A stretch of DNA of 64,000 bases from Actinoallomurus purpureus. Its GTDB lineage: Bacteria > Actinomycetota > Actinomycetes > Streptosporangiales > Streptosporangiaceae. Shown in pieces: positions 7,760 through 17,001 of this stretch. A model generated the notes under the pieces. The model saw only the letters and a list, made by a program, of their open reading frames with translations, had not been told where the DNA came from and ran no database searches. The position numbers were made by a program, and so were the translations under genes. The stretch is from contig NZ_JAMXMY010000022.1 of the NCBI RefSeq assembly GCF_024055795.1, forward strand, positions 62,001 to 126,000, written 5' to 3'. Each line of letters begins with the position of its first letter. The stretch's first letter is position 1.

Positions 7760-8021
7760 CCGGGATATCCGCCTTCGCCGCCACGATGGTGCTGCGCGGA
7801 ATCACTACAAGGCTCTCGCCTGGATCCACCGAAACCCCCTCGGGTAGCCGTTCCCGGTATGCCGCCGAGAGTTCCGTGCCGATCACGGCGATGTCGCCAT
7901 TGTCTAACTCCCAGATGTCGGGACAACTGGCGTTCCCGCCGGTCGTACCCAGTTCATGCGCGGATTTTCCAAGTCGACGTTTGAAGTCGACCGTCGGATC
8001 GGCTTTCCATTTATGCGCCAT
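7752..8021 (-). CDS. Conserved small actinomycete protein, 89 aa
   Basis: The product begins MAHKWKADPTVDFKRRLGKS and contains ASCPDIWELDNGDIAVIGTE and LVVIPRSTIVAAKADIPDE. Proteins of this size and sequence type commonly accompany DUF6879 genes in actinomycetes; I know no assigned function. Start ATG 8021 has a strong AGGAG site. Its end overlaps the start of the DUF6879 gene by several bases, consistent with translational coupling. It is the first gene of the 8021-4683 operon. Confidence 0.75.
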   Translation of the reverse strand: MAHKWKADPTVDFKRRLGKSAHELGTTGGNASCPDIWELDNGDIAVIGTELSAAYRERLPEGVSVDPGESLVVIPRSTIVAAKADIPDE

Positions 8022-8686
8022 TAAGGAACTCCTGTCCCGTGCCGCTCAACTCGGAGGACAATACTCGGCACCACAGGATAGATCCGAGTTCCGACTACAG
8101 TCAACGGCGAGCAGCCCAGACGAATCACACCGATCACCTTGCGTCAGCAGGAGATATGGCAACGTATAACCCTTTTTTGATCAGCTAAACGCCGGTCGTT
8201 CCAATCGTCACATCTGCGCCGTGAGCACCGAATCGGGTGCCGATCCACCTACGTCAAGCCGGTTTCTACTGCATTCCTGGACTCAATACGATGTTCCATC
8301 CAGCAACGTCGTGGACCGTCTCATCTGACTTCTCGACGCCGAGCCCGCTAGGTTCTTGGGGCTGATCGCGCTGCTCGTTCAGTCGGCGACAATCCGGCCA
8401 CCGCGGCTTCCGGCACGAAGCCTGCTTCCAGTGTTCCTCGGCCCGGCGTCGATCGTCGTCACGACGCGTTACCGTCGAGGGTTTTCGTCCTTATAACGCC
8501 GAAGATCCTCGATGATCAAGGGCCTGCGGCGATCGCACCGATCAGTGAACCGGCGTGATCGGACAGACGCGATCCCGGCTCGAATGGGTCCGGAGGCGAG
8601 CGCGGCCGGTGCTCGGCCTCGCGGGCCGGCGGTACGGGACACGCTGGGCGTGCTCCGCACCGCCGGGCCGGCGGAGATGATGAAAC
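8022..8686. other. 665-bp gap with no supported gene
   Basis: Neither strand holds a convincing coding frame; frames are short and broken. An A/T-rich patch at 8160-8185 contains TATACG on the minus strand, a possible -10 for the operon starting at 8021. A GC palindrome, CCGCCGG-G-CCGGCGG (8660-8674), lies just beyond the stop of the rhamnosidase operon and may end its transcript. Composition changes here from the A/T-richer accessory segment to high-GC DNA. Confidence 0.5.
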
Positions 8687-11356
8687 TCAGTCCTGCGTGG
8701 TGAAGGTGACGCGGCCGGAGCCGGTCTCGTACACCGTGTGGCCGTCGCGTTGGCCTGCGTACGTCGCGTCGCCCTTCACGTTGGCCTTGCGGGTGGTGGG
8801 CAGGTCGATCTCGGCCTTCACGTTGACCGGGACGTCGACGGACAGCGTCATTCTGCCGCCCGTCCGGTGCCAGGACACGTGGACGTCGCCGCGCTGGGTC
8901 GGCACGGTGCCTGAGGCCAAGGTCAGGCCGGACGCCGGCGGGCGTACGCGGATCTGGGCCGCGCCCGGGGCGGTGACGGTGACGCCGAGCAGGGTCTGCT
9001 GAACGTCGATCACCGGGGACGCGCCCCAGCCGTGCGACATGCTGGCGCCGGTCTCCGACGCCTCCCACGACTCCCAGGTGAACGTGCCGCCGGAAGCCAG
9101 GATCTTGGCGTAGCCGATGCCGTTCGGGTCGGTCAGCCGGGTGACGAAGTCGGCCGGGCGGGTGGCCAGGGCGGTCATCAGCCAGTGGACGGTCATCGGG
9201 CTCATCTGCAGGCCGAGGCTCGCGACGTAGTCGGTCACCTTGGCGTCGGAGGTGAGGCCGTACGCGACGGCGAAGGCGTTGGCGACCTGGGAGGCGTGCG
9301 TGCTCTGTGAGCCGTCGGCCTCCAGGCCGTCGATGTAGACGCCGTCCGCGCGGCGCAGCTTGCTGTTGATCGCCGAGGACAGGGTCGCGGCGTCGCGCTG
9401 GAAGGCGCTGCCGTCCTTGCCGAGGGTCTGGGCGGCGCGGGCGGTGGCGTTCAGGACGTCGACCGCGAGGATGTTGACGGTCGTCCGGGCGACCGTGCCG
9501 GTGTCGTAGCCGTAGCGGTTCGGCCAGTCGATGATGCCGTACTGGTACGCCCCGGAGCCGCCGGCCAGCTTGGTGACCAGGCCGGTGGACGGGTCGATGT
9601 AGCGGCGTACGTAGTCGGCGACGGCCGTCAGCACCGGGTAGGCGTCGCCCAGAGTGGCCGCGTCGCCGGACTGCAGGTAGTACTCCCAGACCCAGCCGGG
9701 GAACATCTCGGTGTAGTCGGGTATGTCGCGCTTGCCGTCGCCGTTCGGGTAGACCGCGTTGAGGCGGCCGTCCGGCCAGTAGCGCGCCTGGGAGTTGATG
9801 AACTCACGGATGGCCTTCCGGGTGAGGCGGCGCTCGCCCCAGCCGGACATGGTGGCCAGGGAGACGTCGACCGAGTCGCCGAGGAACTGCCCCTTCTCCC
9901 GCGTCGGGGTGTCGAGGAACTGCTCCTGCGAGTCGTACAGCGCCGACCGCTGCATCAGGTCGTACGCGGCGTCCACGCCGGAGTTCGACGTGTGCAGCCG
10001 GGCCCGGGACGGGACGTCGGTGTGCTGCACGACCGCGGCGATGTCGTCGGCGGGCGCGCTGATCTGCAGGTACCGGAAGCCCTCGTACGTGAAGGCGCGG
10101 AAGCTCTGGTCGCCGTCCCGTTCGGTGTAGCGGTAGGTGAGGTCGGTCTCCTGGTTGTCGTGCTTGGAGTTGGACACCGTGCCGTCGGCGTTCAGCAGGT
10201 AGCCGGCGGCCATGGTCACCGCCGTGCCCTTCGTGCCGTTCCGGAACCGCACGAGCGGCACCGCCGGGATGATCTTGCCGAAGTCGGCGACGACCGCGCC
10301 GGAGGCCAGCTTGGTCACCTTGACCGGGCGCGCCGTCTCGTAGGCGAGCGCGGACTCCTGGCCCTGCAGGTGGGTGAAGACGCCCGCCGGGTGGACGCCG
10401 ACGACCTGCGGCGCCGTCCAGGACGCGTCGTCGAAGCCGGGCCGGTCCCAGCCCAGCGGTTCGGCGGTGGCGTCGACGTCCTCGATGTAGTCGCGGCCGT
10501 CGCCGTTGCGGTACGACGCGGCCTTCCACGGGCCGCGGGCGACCTTCCAGGAGCCGTCGGTGACGACGACCTGGTGGGTGCCGTCGGCATGGTCGACGAC
10601 GACGCGCATCAGCAGGCCGGGCTCGCCTGCCGGGCGTCCCTGGCCGGGGCCGTACCAGTGGTAGAGCGCACCGACGGCGACCGGGCGGCCCGGCCGGAGC
10701 AGGCGGGTGACGTCGACCGCCTTGTAGTAGCCCTCGCCCGGGTAGGAGTAGGCGGCGCCCCGGTCGGCGACATGGCCGCCGACGTGCAGTTCGTACTGCT
10801 GGTTCCCGGCGACATAGACGCGGGCGCGGACGACCGGGCTGCGGCCGACCGTGAACTCCTTGCGGGCGTAGGTGTAGTCGTCCTTCTCCGCCGTGGTGCG
10901 GCGGATCCAGCTCGCCTGCCAGTCGGCGTCGGCCAGGCCGGTGTCGAACGCGGCGGGCCGGGACCACGGCGACGCCTTGCCCGCGCGGTCCCAGGTGCGG
11001 ACGGTCCAGGTGAAGCCCGCACCGTGCGCGAGGTCACCCGGACCGGGCACGTACGACTGCTGCGACGAGGCGACCTTGCCGCTGTCCCACAAGGTCTTAC
11101 GGCCGTCGGACACCGTGATCTGGTACGCGGTCTGCACCTCGCCCGGGTCGACGTCGCGGGGCAGCCAGCCGAACGCCGGTCTCCCCTCGACGTTCAGGGG
11201 ACGGGTCTGGTCGCCGACGGTCAGGCCCGCCGGCGCGAGCGGGGCGTGGTCCACCCCGGCCCACGCCGGGGCGGCCCCTGGCGTCGACAGCAGCGCGGCC
11301 ACCGCGGTGGTCGCGGCTCCGGCGGCCGTCAGGGCCGCGAGGAGACGGTTTCTCAT
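8687..11356 (-). CDS. Secreted alpha-L-rhamnosidase (GH78-type, six-hairpin)
   Basis: An 889-residue exported enzyme. A signal peptide (about residues 1-34) ends APAWA. Then come an N-terminal beta domain (TAYQITVSDG), a carbohydrate-binding segment, the (alpha/alpha)6 catalytic domain (about 480-790) with DTPTREKGQFLGDS and TFTWESWEASETGASMSHGW, and a C-terminal beta domain. The acidic residues in these two motifs occupy the usual catalytic positions. ATG 11356 has AAGGGA nearby; GTG 11371, which overlaps the preceding stop, is an alternative. It is the last gene of the operon from 19043 and releases terminal rhamnose outside the cell. Confidence 0.88.
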   Translation of the reverse strand: MRNRLLAALTAAGAATTAVAALLSTPGAAPAWAGVDHAPLAPAGLTVGDQTRPLNVEGRPAFGWLPRDVDPGEVQTAYQITVSDGRKTLWDSGKVASSQQSYVPGPGDLAHGAGFTWTVRTWDRAGKASPWSRPAAFDTGLADADWQASWIRRTTAEKDDYTYARKEFTVGRSPVVRARVYVAGNQQYELHVGGHVADRGAAYSYPGEGYYKAVDVTRLLRPGRPVAVGALYHWYGPGQGRPAGEPGLLMRVVVDHADGTHQVVVTDGSWKVARGPWKAASYRNGDGRDYIEDVDATAEPLGWDRPGFDDASWTAPQVVGVHPAGVFTHLQGQESALAYETARPVKVTKLASGAVVADFGKIIPAVPLVRFRNGTKGTAVTMAAGYLLNADGTVSNSKHDNQETDLTYRYTERDGDQSFRAFTYEGFRYLQISAPADDIAAVVQHTDVPSRARLHTSNSGVDAAYDLMQRSALYDSQEQFLDTPTREKGQFLGDSVDVSLATMSGWGERRLTRKAIREFINSQARYWPDGRLNAVYPNGDGKRDIPDYTEMFPGWVWEYYLQSGDAATLGDAYPVLTAVADYVRRYIDPSTGLVTKLAGGSGAYQYGIIDWPNRYGYDTGTVARTTVNILAVDVLNATARAAQTLGKDGSAFQRDAATLSSAINSKLRRADGVYIDGLEADGSQSTHASQVANAFAVAYGLTSDAKVTDYVASLGLQMSPMTVHWLMTALATRPADFVTRLTDPNGIGYAKILASGGTFTWESWEASETGASMSHGWGASPVIDVQQTLLGVTVTAPGAAQIRVRPPASGLTLASGTVPTQRGDVHVSWHRTGGRMTLSVDVPVNVKAEIDLPTTRKANVKGDATYAGQRDGHTVYETGSGRVTFTTQD

Positions 11357-11367
11357 GAGGGATCCCT

Positions 11368-14300
11368 TCACTTCGAACGGAACGTCCAGGTGCCGGAACC
11401 GACCTGGTGCACCCGGCCGGAACCAGGGACATGCACCTCGGCGGTGCTGCCGGGCGGCACGGTGACCTTCAGGCGGATGCCGTCGGACGTCTTCGTCCAG
11501 GACGTACGGGCCTCGCCGTACGGGGTGCGGTAGGTGGTGGAGGCGTGGGTCAGGTCACCGACGACGGCAGGGGCGATGAGCAGCTTGCGGTAGCCGACCG
11601 AGTCGGGGGGCCTGCTGGAGGCCGGCGAGCCGCCCGGTGAACCACGAGTCGATCGAGCCGAGCATGAAGTGGTCCTGCGACTGGCCGCTGCCGCCGTCCC
11701 AGCCCTCGCCGAGCGTGGTGTTGCCGTGCACGACCTGGTAGCCGTAGCTGGGGCTCTCCGTCTGCGTGGCGATCTTGTAGATGACGTCGTCGGGCAGCAC
11801 GCGGAACGCGCTGGGCAGCGAGATCTCGCCGAGCTGCAGGTGATACCCGGCCGCCGTGACGCTGCCGACCAGGTGGTCGAGGAGCCGCTGCCGCTGGTCG
11901 GCCGGGACGGCGCCCATGTCGAGGGCGATCGCCTCGGCGCCCTGGCCGCCGCCCGCGAACGTGCCCGTGTTCGGGTCGTAGTACTTGTCGGACAGGGCCT
12001 TGGCGCCGGCGTCGGCCTTGGCCCGGTAGGCCGCTGCCTCGTCCTTCTCCCCCAGCGCGCCGGCGATCTTGGACATGGTGTCCAGGACTCGCCAGTAGCC
12101 GTACGTCCCGGAGACGAATCTCGGGAACGTCCGGTCCGGTGTGATCCAGTCGCCGAGGCTGTAGTCGGTCAGGCCGTTCACCGCCCGGGCTTCCAAATAG
12201 GAGGCGTACTTCTGCATCGCCGGGTAGTAGGCGCGCATGGTGTCGGCGTCGCCGTAGGTCAGGTACAGGTCCCAGGGCACGACGACGAACGCGCCGCCCC
12301 AGTTCGGGTCGTCGCGGTACGCCCCGGCCAGCACCGTGTAGTCCGGCACCGTGGACGGGATCAGACCGGTGTCGGTCTGCGCCTCGGCCATGTCCCGTAC
12401 GACCTTGCGGAGCTGGGCCGCCATGTCGTAGTTCGCGGCGAGGCCGCCGAAGACGAGGTGGTCCTGTTCGAGCCAGCCGAGCTTCTCCCGGCTCGGGCAG
12501 TCGGTGAGGATGCTCTGCATGTTGTTCTCGATCGCCCGGCGGATCAGGGTGTGGATCCCGTCGATGAGGTCGTTGGACGAGGAGAACGAACCGGCCGAGG
12601 GGTTGTCGGCGCGCAGCGCCAGGCCGCGGACGGAGACGGTCGCGCCGGCGGGCAGGCCGCGGACCTCGACGTAGCGGACCGCGTGGTAGGAGAAGTGCGG
12701 ATGCCAGGTCTCGGCGGCGTCGGTGCGCGTCGTGTACTGGTCCCAGATCGGCGCGCCGACGTTGCTGGTCAGCTGGTACGCCCGGCCGTTCTGCAGGCTC
12801 TCGGACGGGTACATCCGCACGGTCGTCCCGGCGGGGGCCGTGATGGTCAGCTCGGGCCAGCCGGCGATGTTCCGGCCGAGGTCGAAGACCTGGTAGCCGT
12901 CGCCGGAGCCGATCTGGGCGCCCTGGAGGGTCTCCTGGACGCGGACCGGTTCCTCGATGCGGCCGGCCAACGCGCCGCCGGGGGCGGTCACGGCGGTCGC
13001 CTGCTGCCAGTCCTGACGCTTCGCGCCGGGGCTGTCCCAGGCCTGCGGCTCACGGCGTGCGTCGAAGTCCTCCCCGCCGTACCAGTTGGAGAAGGTCGTG
13101 CCGCCGAGCGTGGTCCGCCAGTCGGTGCCGCTGACGACGCGGCGCACGCTGCCGTCGGCGAGGGTGACCTCGAGCTGGGCGATCAGCTCCGGGTCGCTCT
13201 GGGTGCCGCTGAACTTGCGGTACCGGTCGGCGGTGGAGATGACGTTGGCGGTGCCGTTGCCGAGCCGGACGCTGATGCTGTTGTCACCCCTGCGCAGCAG
13301 CCGCGTGACGTCGTACGTCGCGTACGGCACCTGGTCGGTGACGTCGGTGTTGCCCGGTTCGAGCACGGCGTCGCCGACCTTGCGGCCGTTCAGCCCGGCC
13401 TCGTAGACGTCGGCGCCGCCGACGTACAGGCGGGCGGAGCGGATGCCGGAGGGCAGCGCGAAGTCCTTCGCGAAGATCGGCATCGCCTCCGGGACCGGTG
13501 ACCCCGGAGGCTCCTGGCCGGTCACGGTCTGCCGCGTCGTAAACGGCCCGCCGACGTCGTCGGCCGTCGAGACCGAGTAGTCGACGGGCGCGTACGGAAC
13601 CTTGTCCCCGGCCGCCGGCACGTCGGTGCGCGGGAACAGCAGGACCTGGTCGAACGCCTTGGCGGACTTCAGGTCGATGGTCAGAGTGATCGGCTTCGCG
13701 GAGACGTCGTCGGAGGTGTACGCCGAGCTGGACCAGCCGGCGAGCTCCTGGTTCGTCGTCTCGGTGCCGTCCGTCAGGTAGCGCGGGAGCCACTTGTGGT
13801 TGACCTGGTTGCCGGTGTCGGAACTGGTCACGGTCGTGTTCGCGGCCAGGTTCGTCCCGGCCTCGTCGCGGACCTCCAGCTCGGCCAGTTGCAGCCGCCA
13901 CGTCTGGTCCGGCAGGTTCTCCACGAGCGGCAGGCCGAGCCTGGTCACGTTGAGCCGGACGTACCGGGCGGTCGTCTCGGGCAGCTTCACCACGATCGGC
14001 GTGGGCTGCTTCTCCTTGAACCGCCAGTCCGGATGGGTGATCCACTGGCCGGACCAGTCCTTGGCCGACGTCAGGCCGGTCTCGAACCACGCCGGGTCGC
14101 TCCAGCCGGACGCGCCGCCGGGCGTGGTCCACACGCGCACCCGCCAGTAGACGCGGGTACGGCTGCCGAGCGCCTTCCCCGCGTAGTCGACGCGCTGGCC
14201 GGCGGAGGCGACCCGGCCGGTGTCCCACAGGTCGGGCCGTTTGAATTCGTCCGGGCCGGTCGCAGCCTGGATCTGGTAGGCGGCCTGGGCGACGTTCTGC

Positions 14301-14500
14301 CCGCCGTCACGCAGCCGCCAGGTCAGCGGCGGGGTGGTGTCCTCGATGCCGAGCGGCTCGGTGAGGTCGGCGGCGCGCAGGCCGGTGACGGCGGGGCGTT
14401 CGCCGGCGTGCGCGGGTACGGCGGTGCCGAACGCCACGACGAGCGCGGCGACCGGTGCGGCCATCCGTCGCAGCGGACTCATGCGGCCTCCGTCGCTCAT
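11368..14500 (-). CDS. Secreted GH78 alpha-L-rhamnosidase with inserted discoidin-like domain; single-base frameshift near the 3' end
   Basis: Signal peptide to about residue 30 (AVPAHA), a beta domain, an F5/8-type C (discoidin-like) insert around 180-310 (LAANTTVTSSDTGNQVNHKW), then GH78 beta and catalytic domains with DCPSREKLGWLEQDH and GYQVVHGNTTLGEGWDG. The frame breaks after SWFTGRLAGLQQAP at a run of six G (11605-11610 on the plus strand) and would stop at 11555. Omitting one base restores the standard C-terminus (DSVGYRKLLIAPAVVGDLTH to GSGTWTFRSK) ending at 11368; 3133 bases is 1044 codons plus one. ATG 14500 overlaps the upstream stop and follows GGAAGG. Confidence 0.85.
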
Positions 14501-17001
14501 GCGGTCCTTCCCTGGGTGTGCAGGGCCGCGACGTCGGCGGCGGTGAGGGCGTGGTTGTAGACGCGGAAGTCGTCGACCTGGCCGTGCAGGTACGGGTGGG
14601 TGGGGTTCTGGGAGCGGCCGAGGTAGTTCTGCGTGGTCGCGCCGAGCAGCAGCGGGCTCATCACGAACGCGTCGTTGCGGCCGGACTCGGCGCCGTCAAG
14701 GTAGAGGACGCCCTTTCCGCCGACGATGGTCACCGCCACGTGGCTCCAGGTCCCCGCCGGGATGGGGCCGGCGGCGTCGATGAAGTCCTCCCCGTCCATT
14801 CCGGCGATCTTCATGGCGAAGCGTGCCTTGCCCGTGCCGGTCCGTACGGCCAGGAACAGGTACGTCATCTTGTGGAAGCCCAGGTCGAAGACGCGGGCGG
14901 AGTTGGCGAGCTCCTCCGGCCGCACCCAGGCGGTGAGGGTGAGGGCGTCCAATCCGCTGATCAGCCCGGCGGGCAGGGCGACGTGGCCGTCCTTGCCGTC
15001 GAGCGCGACCGCGCCGTCGCCGGTCCAGGTCGCGCCGCCGGTGAGCGTCGCGGCGGGCCAGGTCCTGGTCACGTCGGCCGCCGTCGTGCCGCTCCCCTCG
15101 TCGAAGGAGTAGCGGGCGGTCAGACGCGGCCGGGAGTGGTCCGGCGGCGTCGCCCAGTAGACCGAGTAGTGCTGGTGCTGGATCTCCGAGAACGGCATGA
15201 GGGTGACGTCGGCGCCGTCCGCCGTCGCGGTGAACCGCAGCGGCGCGCTCGGATCGGCGCGCACGGAGTGGGGCTCGATCGCCGGGATCGTCGTCGGCTT
15301 CCGGTCGCCGTACCCGCCGGCCAGCACGACCGGGCCGTAGCCGACCGCCTGCACCTTGGGGTTGTCCGGGGCCTTCCGCCAGGTCAGCGCCATCGGCATC
15401 GTGACCTCGACGGTGTCGCCGTCACGCCAGCGCCGCTCGATCGTCGCGTACGTGCCGGGCCGGGCCCGGCCCGCCTCGTGGCCGTTGATCCTGATCCGGG
15501 GGTGCCGGGTCCAGCCGGGGATGCGGACCTTCATGGTGAAGCGCCCGTCACCGCGCACGGTCAGCCGGGTGGTGTCCTCCTGCGGGTAGCGCGTCTCCTG
15601 GCGGATGTGGACGCCGCGCTCGGCCCAGGTGACCTCCGACGGGATGAACAGGTTGACGTACAGCGTGCCGCCGGTGCGGAAGTAGATGGAGTCGGCGAAC
15701 TTCGTGTGTGTCTCCATGCCCGTGCCGTGGTCGCAGGAGAAGTTCGTGTAGTCGCTGCTGTAGCTGCCCGGGTCGGCGCCGAGGCCGCCCTTCACCTGCC
15801 GCTGCGTGCCGGGCCACAGGCCGGTGTAGTAGGTGCAGAACCCGTGGGCGGAGTCGGGGTCCTGCTCGCCGAGCATCTGGTTGTACAGGGTCCACTCGTA
15901 GTAATCCATGTACGCCGGGCTCGGGCGGTGGAAGAACAGCAGCCGCGACAGCTTGAGCATGTTGTAGCTGTTGCAGTTCTCGCAGGTGTTCTCGCCGAGC
16001 TGGGAGACGATCTGGTCCGGCGGGCAGAACATCTCCGCGTTGCTGTTGCCGCCGATGGCGTACGTGTGGTGGCGGACGACCGTCTCCCAGAAGAACGCCG
16101 CGATGTCGAGGTAGCGCGGGTCACCGGTGGCCTCGTACTCGCGGACCGTGCCAACGATCTTGGGGATCTGGGTGTTGGCGTGCAGGCCGGCCAGCTGGTC
16201 CTGCCGGTCGGCGAGCGGCCCGAAGACCGCCTCGTGGTCGAAGCGCTGGGCGGTACGCAGGTGCGCGGGATCGCGGGTCTCGAGGTAGAGGGCGGCGAGC
16301 ACGTCGTTCATGCCGCCGAACTCCACGTTGAGCAGCGACTGCATCTGCTCGTGGGTCAGCTTGGACGTGCGCGCGTCGGCCCAGGCGGCCATGGCGCGCA
16401 GCACGTCGAGGGCCTGGCGGTTGCCGCTCAGCTGGTACTGGTCGAGCAGCCCCGCCATGATCTTGTGGAGGGTGTAGTACGGCGCCCAGGGCCTGCCGCC
16501 CGCCTCCAGCTGCTCGAAAACCTTTTCCTCGAACGCCGACAGATATCCGGCCGTGTAGCCCGCTCCCGGCGCCGCCGCCTGGCACTTGGCCAGCTCGCCG
16601 ACGAGGTGGCGCGCCTTGGCGGCGTAGGCGTCGTCGCCGGTGTTCGCGTGCGCCTGGGCGAGGGCGGACAGCAGGTGCCCGGTGGAGTGGCCGCGCAACT
16701 GGACATTCGGGGCCTCCCAGCCACCGCAGGCCTCCGCCGCGGAGGGCAGCCCGACGTTGAGCCGGAAGGTGTGCAGCAGCCGGTCCGTGTCGACGAACTT
16801 CAAATAGGAGCAGGTCCGCGCCATGTTGTCGCGGAACCGGCTCTCCAGGAGGGTGACGCCGCGCAACGGGAACGACGCGACGGCCGGGCCTTCGCCGGTC
16901 GTGGCGGCGGCCGCCCGGTCCGGCAGGTCCAGCAGGCCGATGGCCGCGGCCGCGCCGCCCGCCACGCCGAGGAACCCGCGCCGGCTGAATGGTGTGCTCA
17001 T
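14497..17001 (-). CDS. Secreted GH127/DUF1680 glycosidase with C-terminal LamG domain
   Basis: An 834-residue protein with a Tat signal (SRRGFLGVAGGAAAA). The DUF1680 (GH127) domain covers about residues 45-600: GHSTGHLLSALAQAHANTGD, LLNVEFGGMNDVLAALY, GENTCENCNSYNMLKLSRLL and SCDHGTGMETHTKFADSIYF. The family includes beta-L-arabinofuranosidases that use Cys/Glu-ligated zinc. The CC pair often seen before GTG is CD here. A concanavalin-like LamG domain occupies about 630-825 (LTLTAWVRPEE, HVAVTIVGGKGVLYLDG). Both ends share 4-bp overlaps with neighbours, placing it firmly in the rhamnosidase operon. The substrate is probably a plant side-chain sugar; that is inference. Confidence 0.85.
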   Translation of the reverse strand: MSTPFSRRGFLGVAGGAAAAIGLLDLPDRAAAATTGEGPAVASFPLRGVTLLESRFRDNMARTCSYLKFVDTDRLLHTFRLNVGLPSAAEACGGWEAPNVQLRGHSTGHLLSALAQAHANTGDDAYAAKARHLVGELAKCQAAAPGAGYTAGYLSAFEEKVFEQLEAGGRPWAPYYTLHKIMAGLLDQYQLSGNRQALDVLRAMAAWADARTSKLTHEQMQSLLNVEFGGMNDVLAALYLETRDPAHLRTAQRFDHEAVFGPLADRQDQLAGLHANTQIPKIVGTVREYEATGDPRYLDIAAFFWETVVRHHTYAIGGNSNAEMFCPPDQIVSQLGENTCENCNSYNMLKLSRLLFFHRPSPAYMDYYEWTLYNQMLGEQDPDSAHGFCTYYTGLWPGTQRQVKGGLGADPGSYSSDYTNFSCDHGTGMETHTKFADSIYFRTGGTLYVNLFIPSEVTWAERGVHIRQETRYPQEDTTRLTVRGDGRFTMKVRIPGWTRHPRIRINGHEAGRARPGTYATIERRWRDGDTVEVTMPMALTWRKAPDNPKVQAVGYGPVVLAGGYGDRKPTTIPAIEPHSVRADPSAPLRFTATADGADVTLMPFSEIQHQHYSVYWATPPDHSRPRLTARYSFDEGSGTTAADVTRTWPAATLTGGATWTGDGAVALDGKDGHVALPAGLISGLDALTLTAWVRPEELANSARVFDLGFHKMTYLFLAVRTGTGKARFAMKIAGMDGEDFIDAAGPIPAGTWSHVAVTIVGGKGVLYLDGAESGRNDAFVMSPLLLGATTQNYLGRSQNPTHPYLHGQVDDFRVYNHALTAADVAALHTQGRTA

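Noticed and set aside
8301-8470. Possible decayed transposase or other gene in the 8.0-8.7 kb gap
   Set aside because: One frame gives stretches that look protein-like but with stops and no recognisable motif; no inverted ends or target duplication seen.
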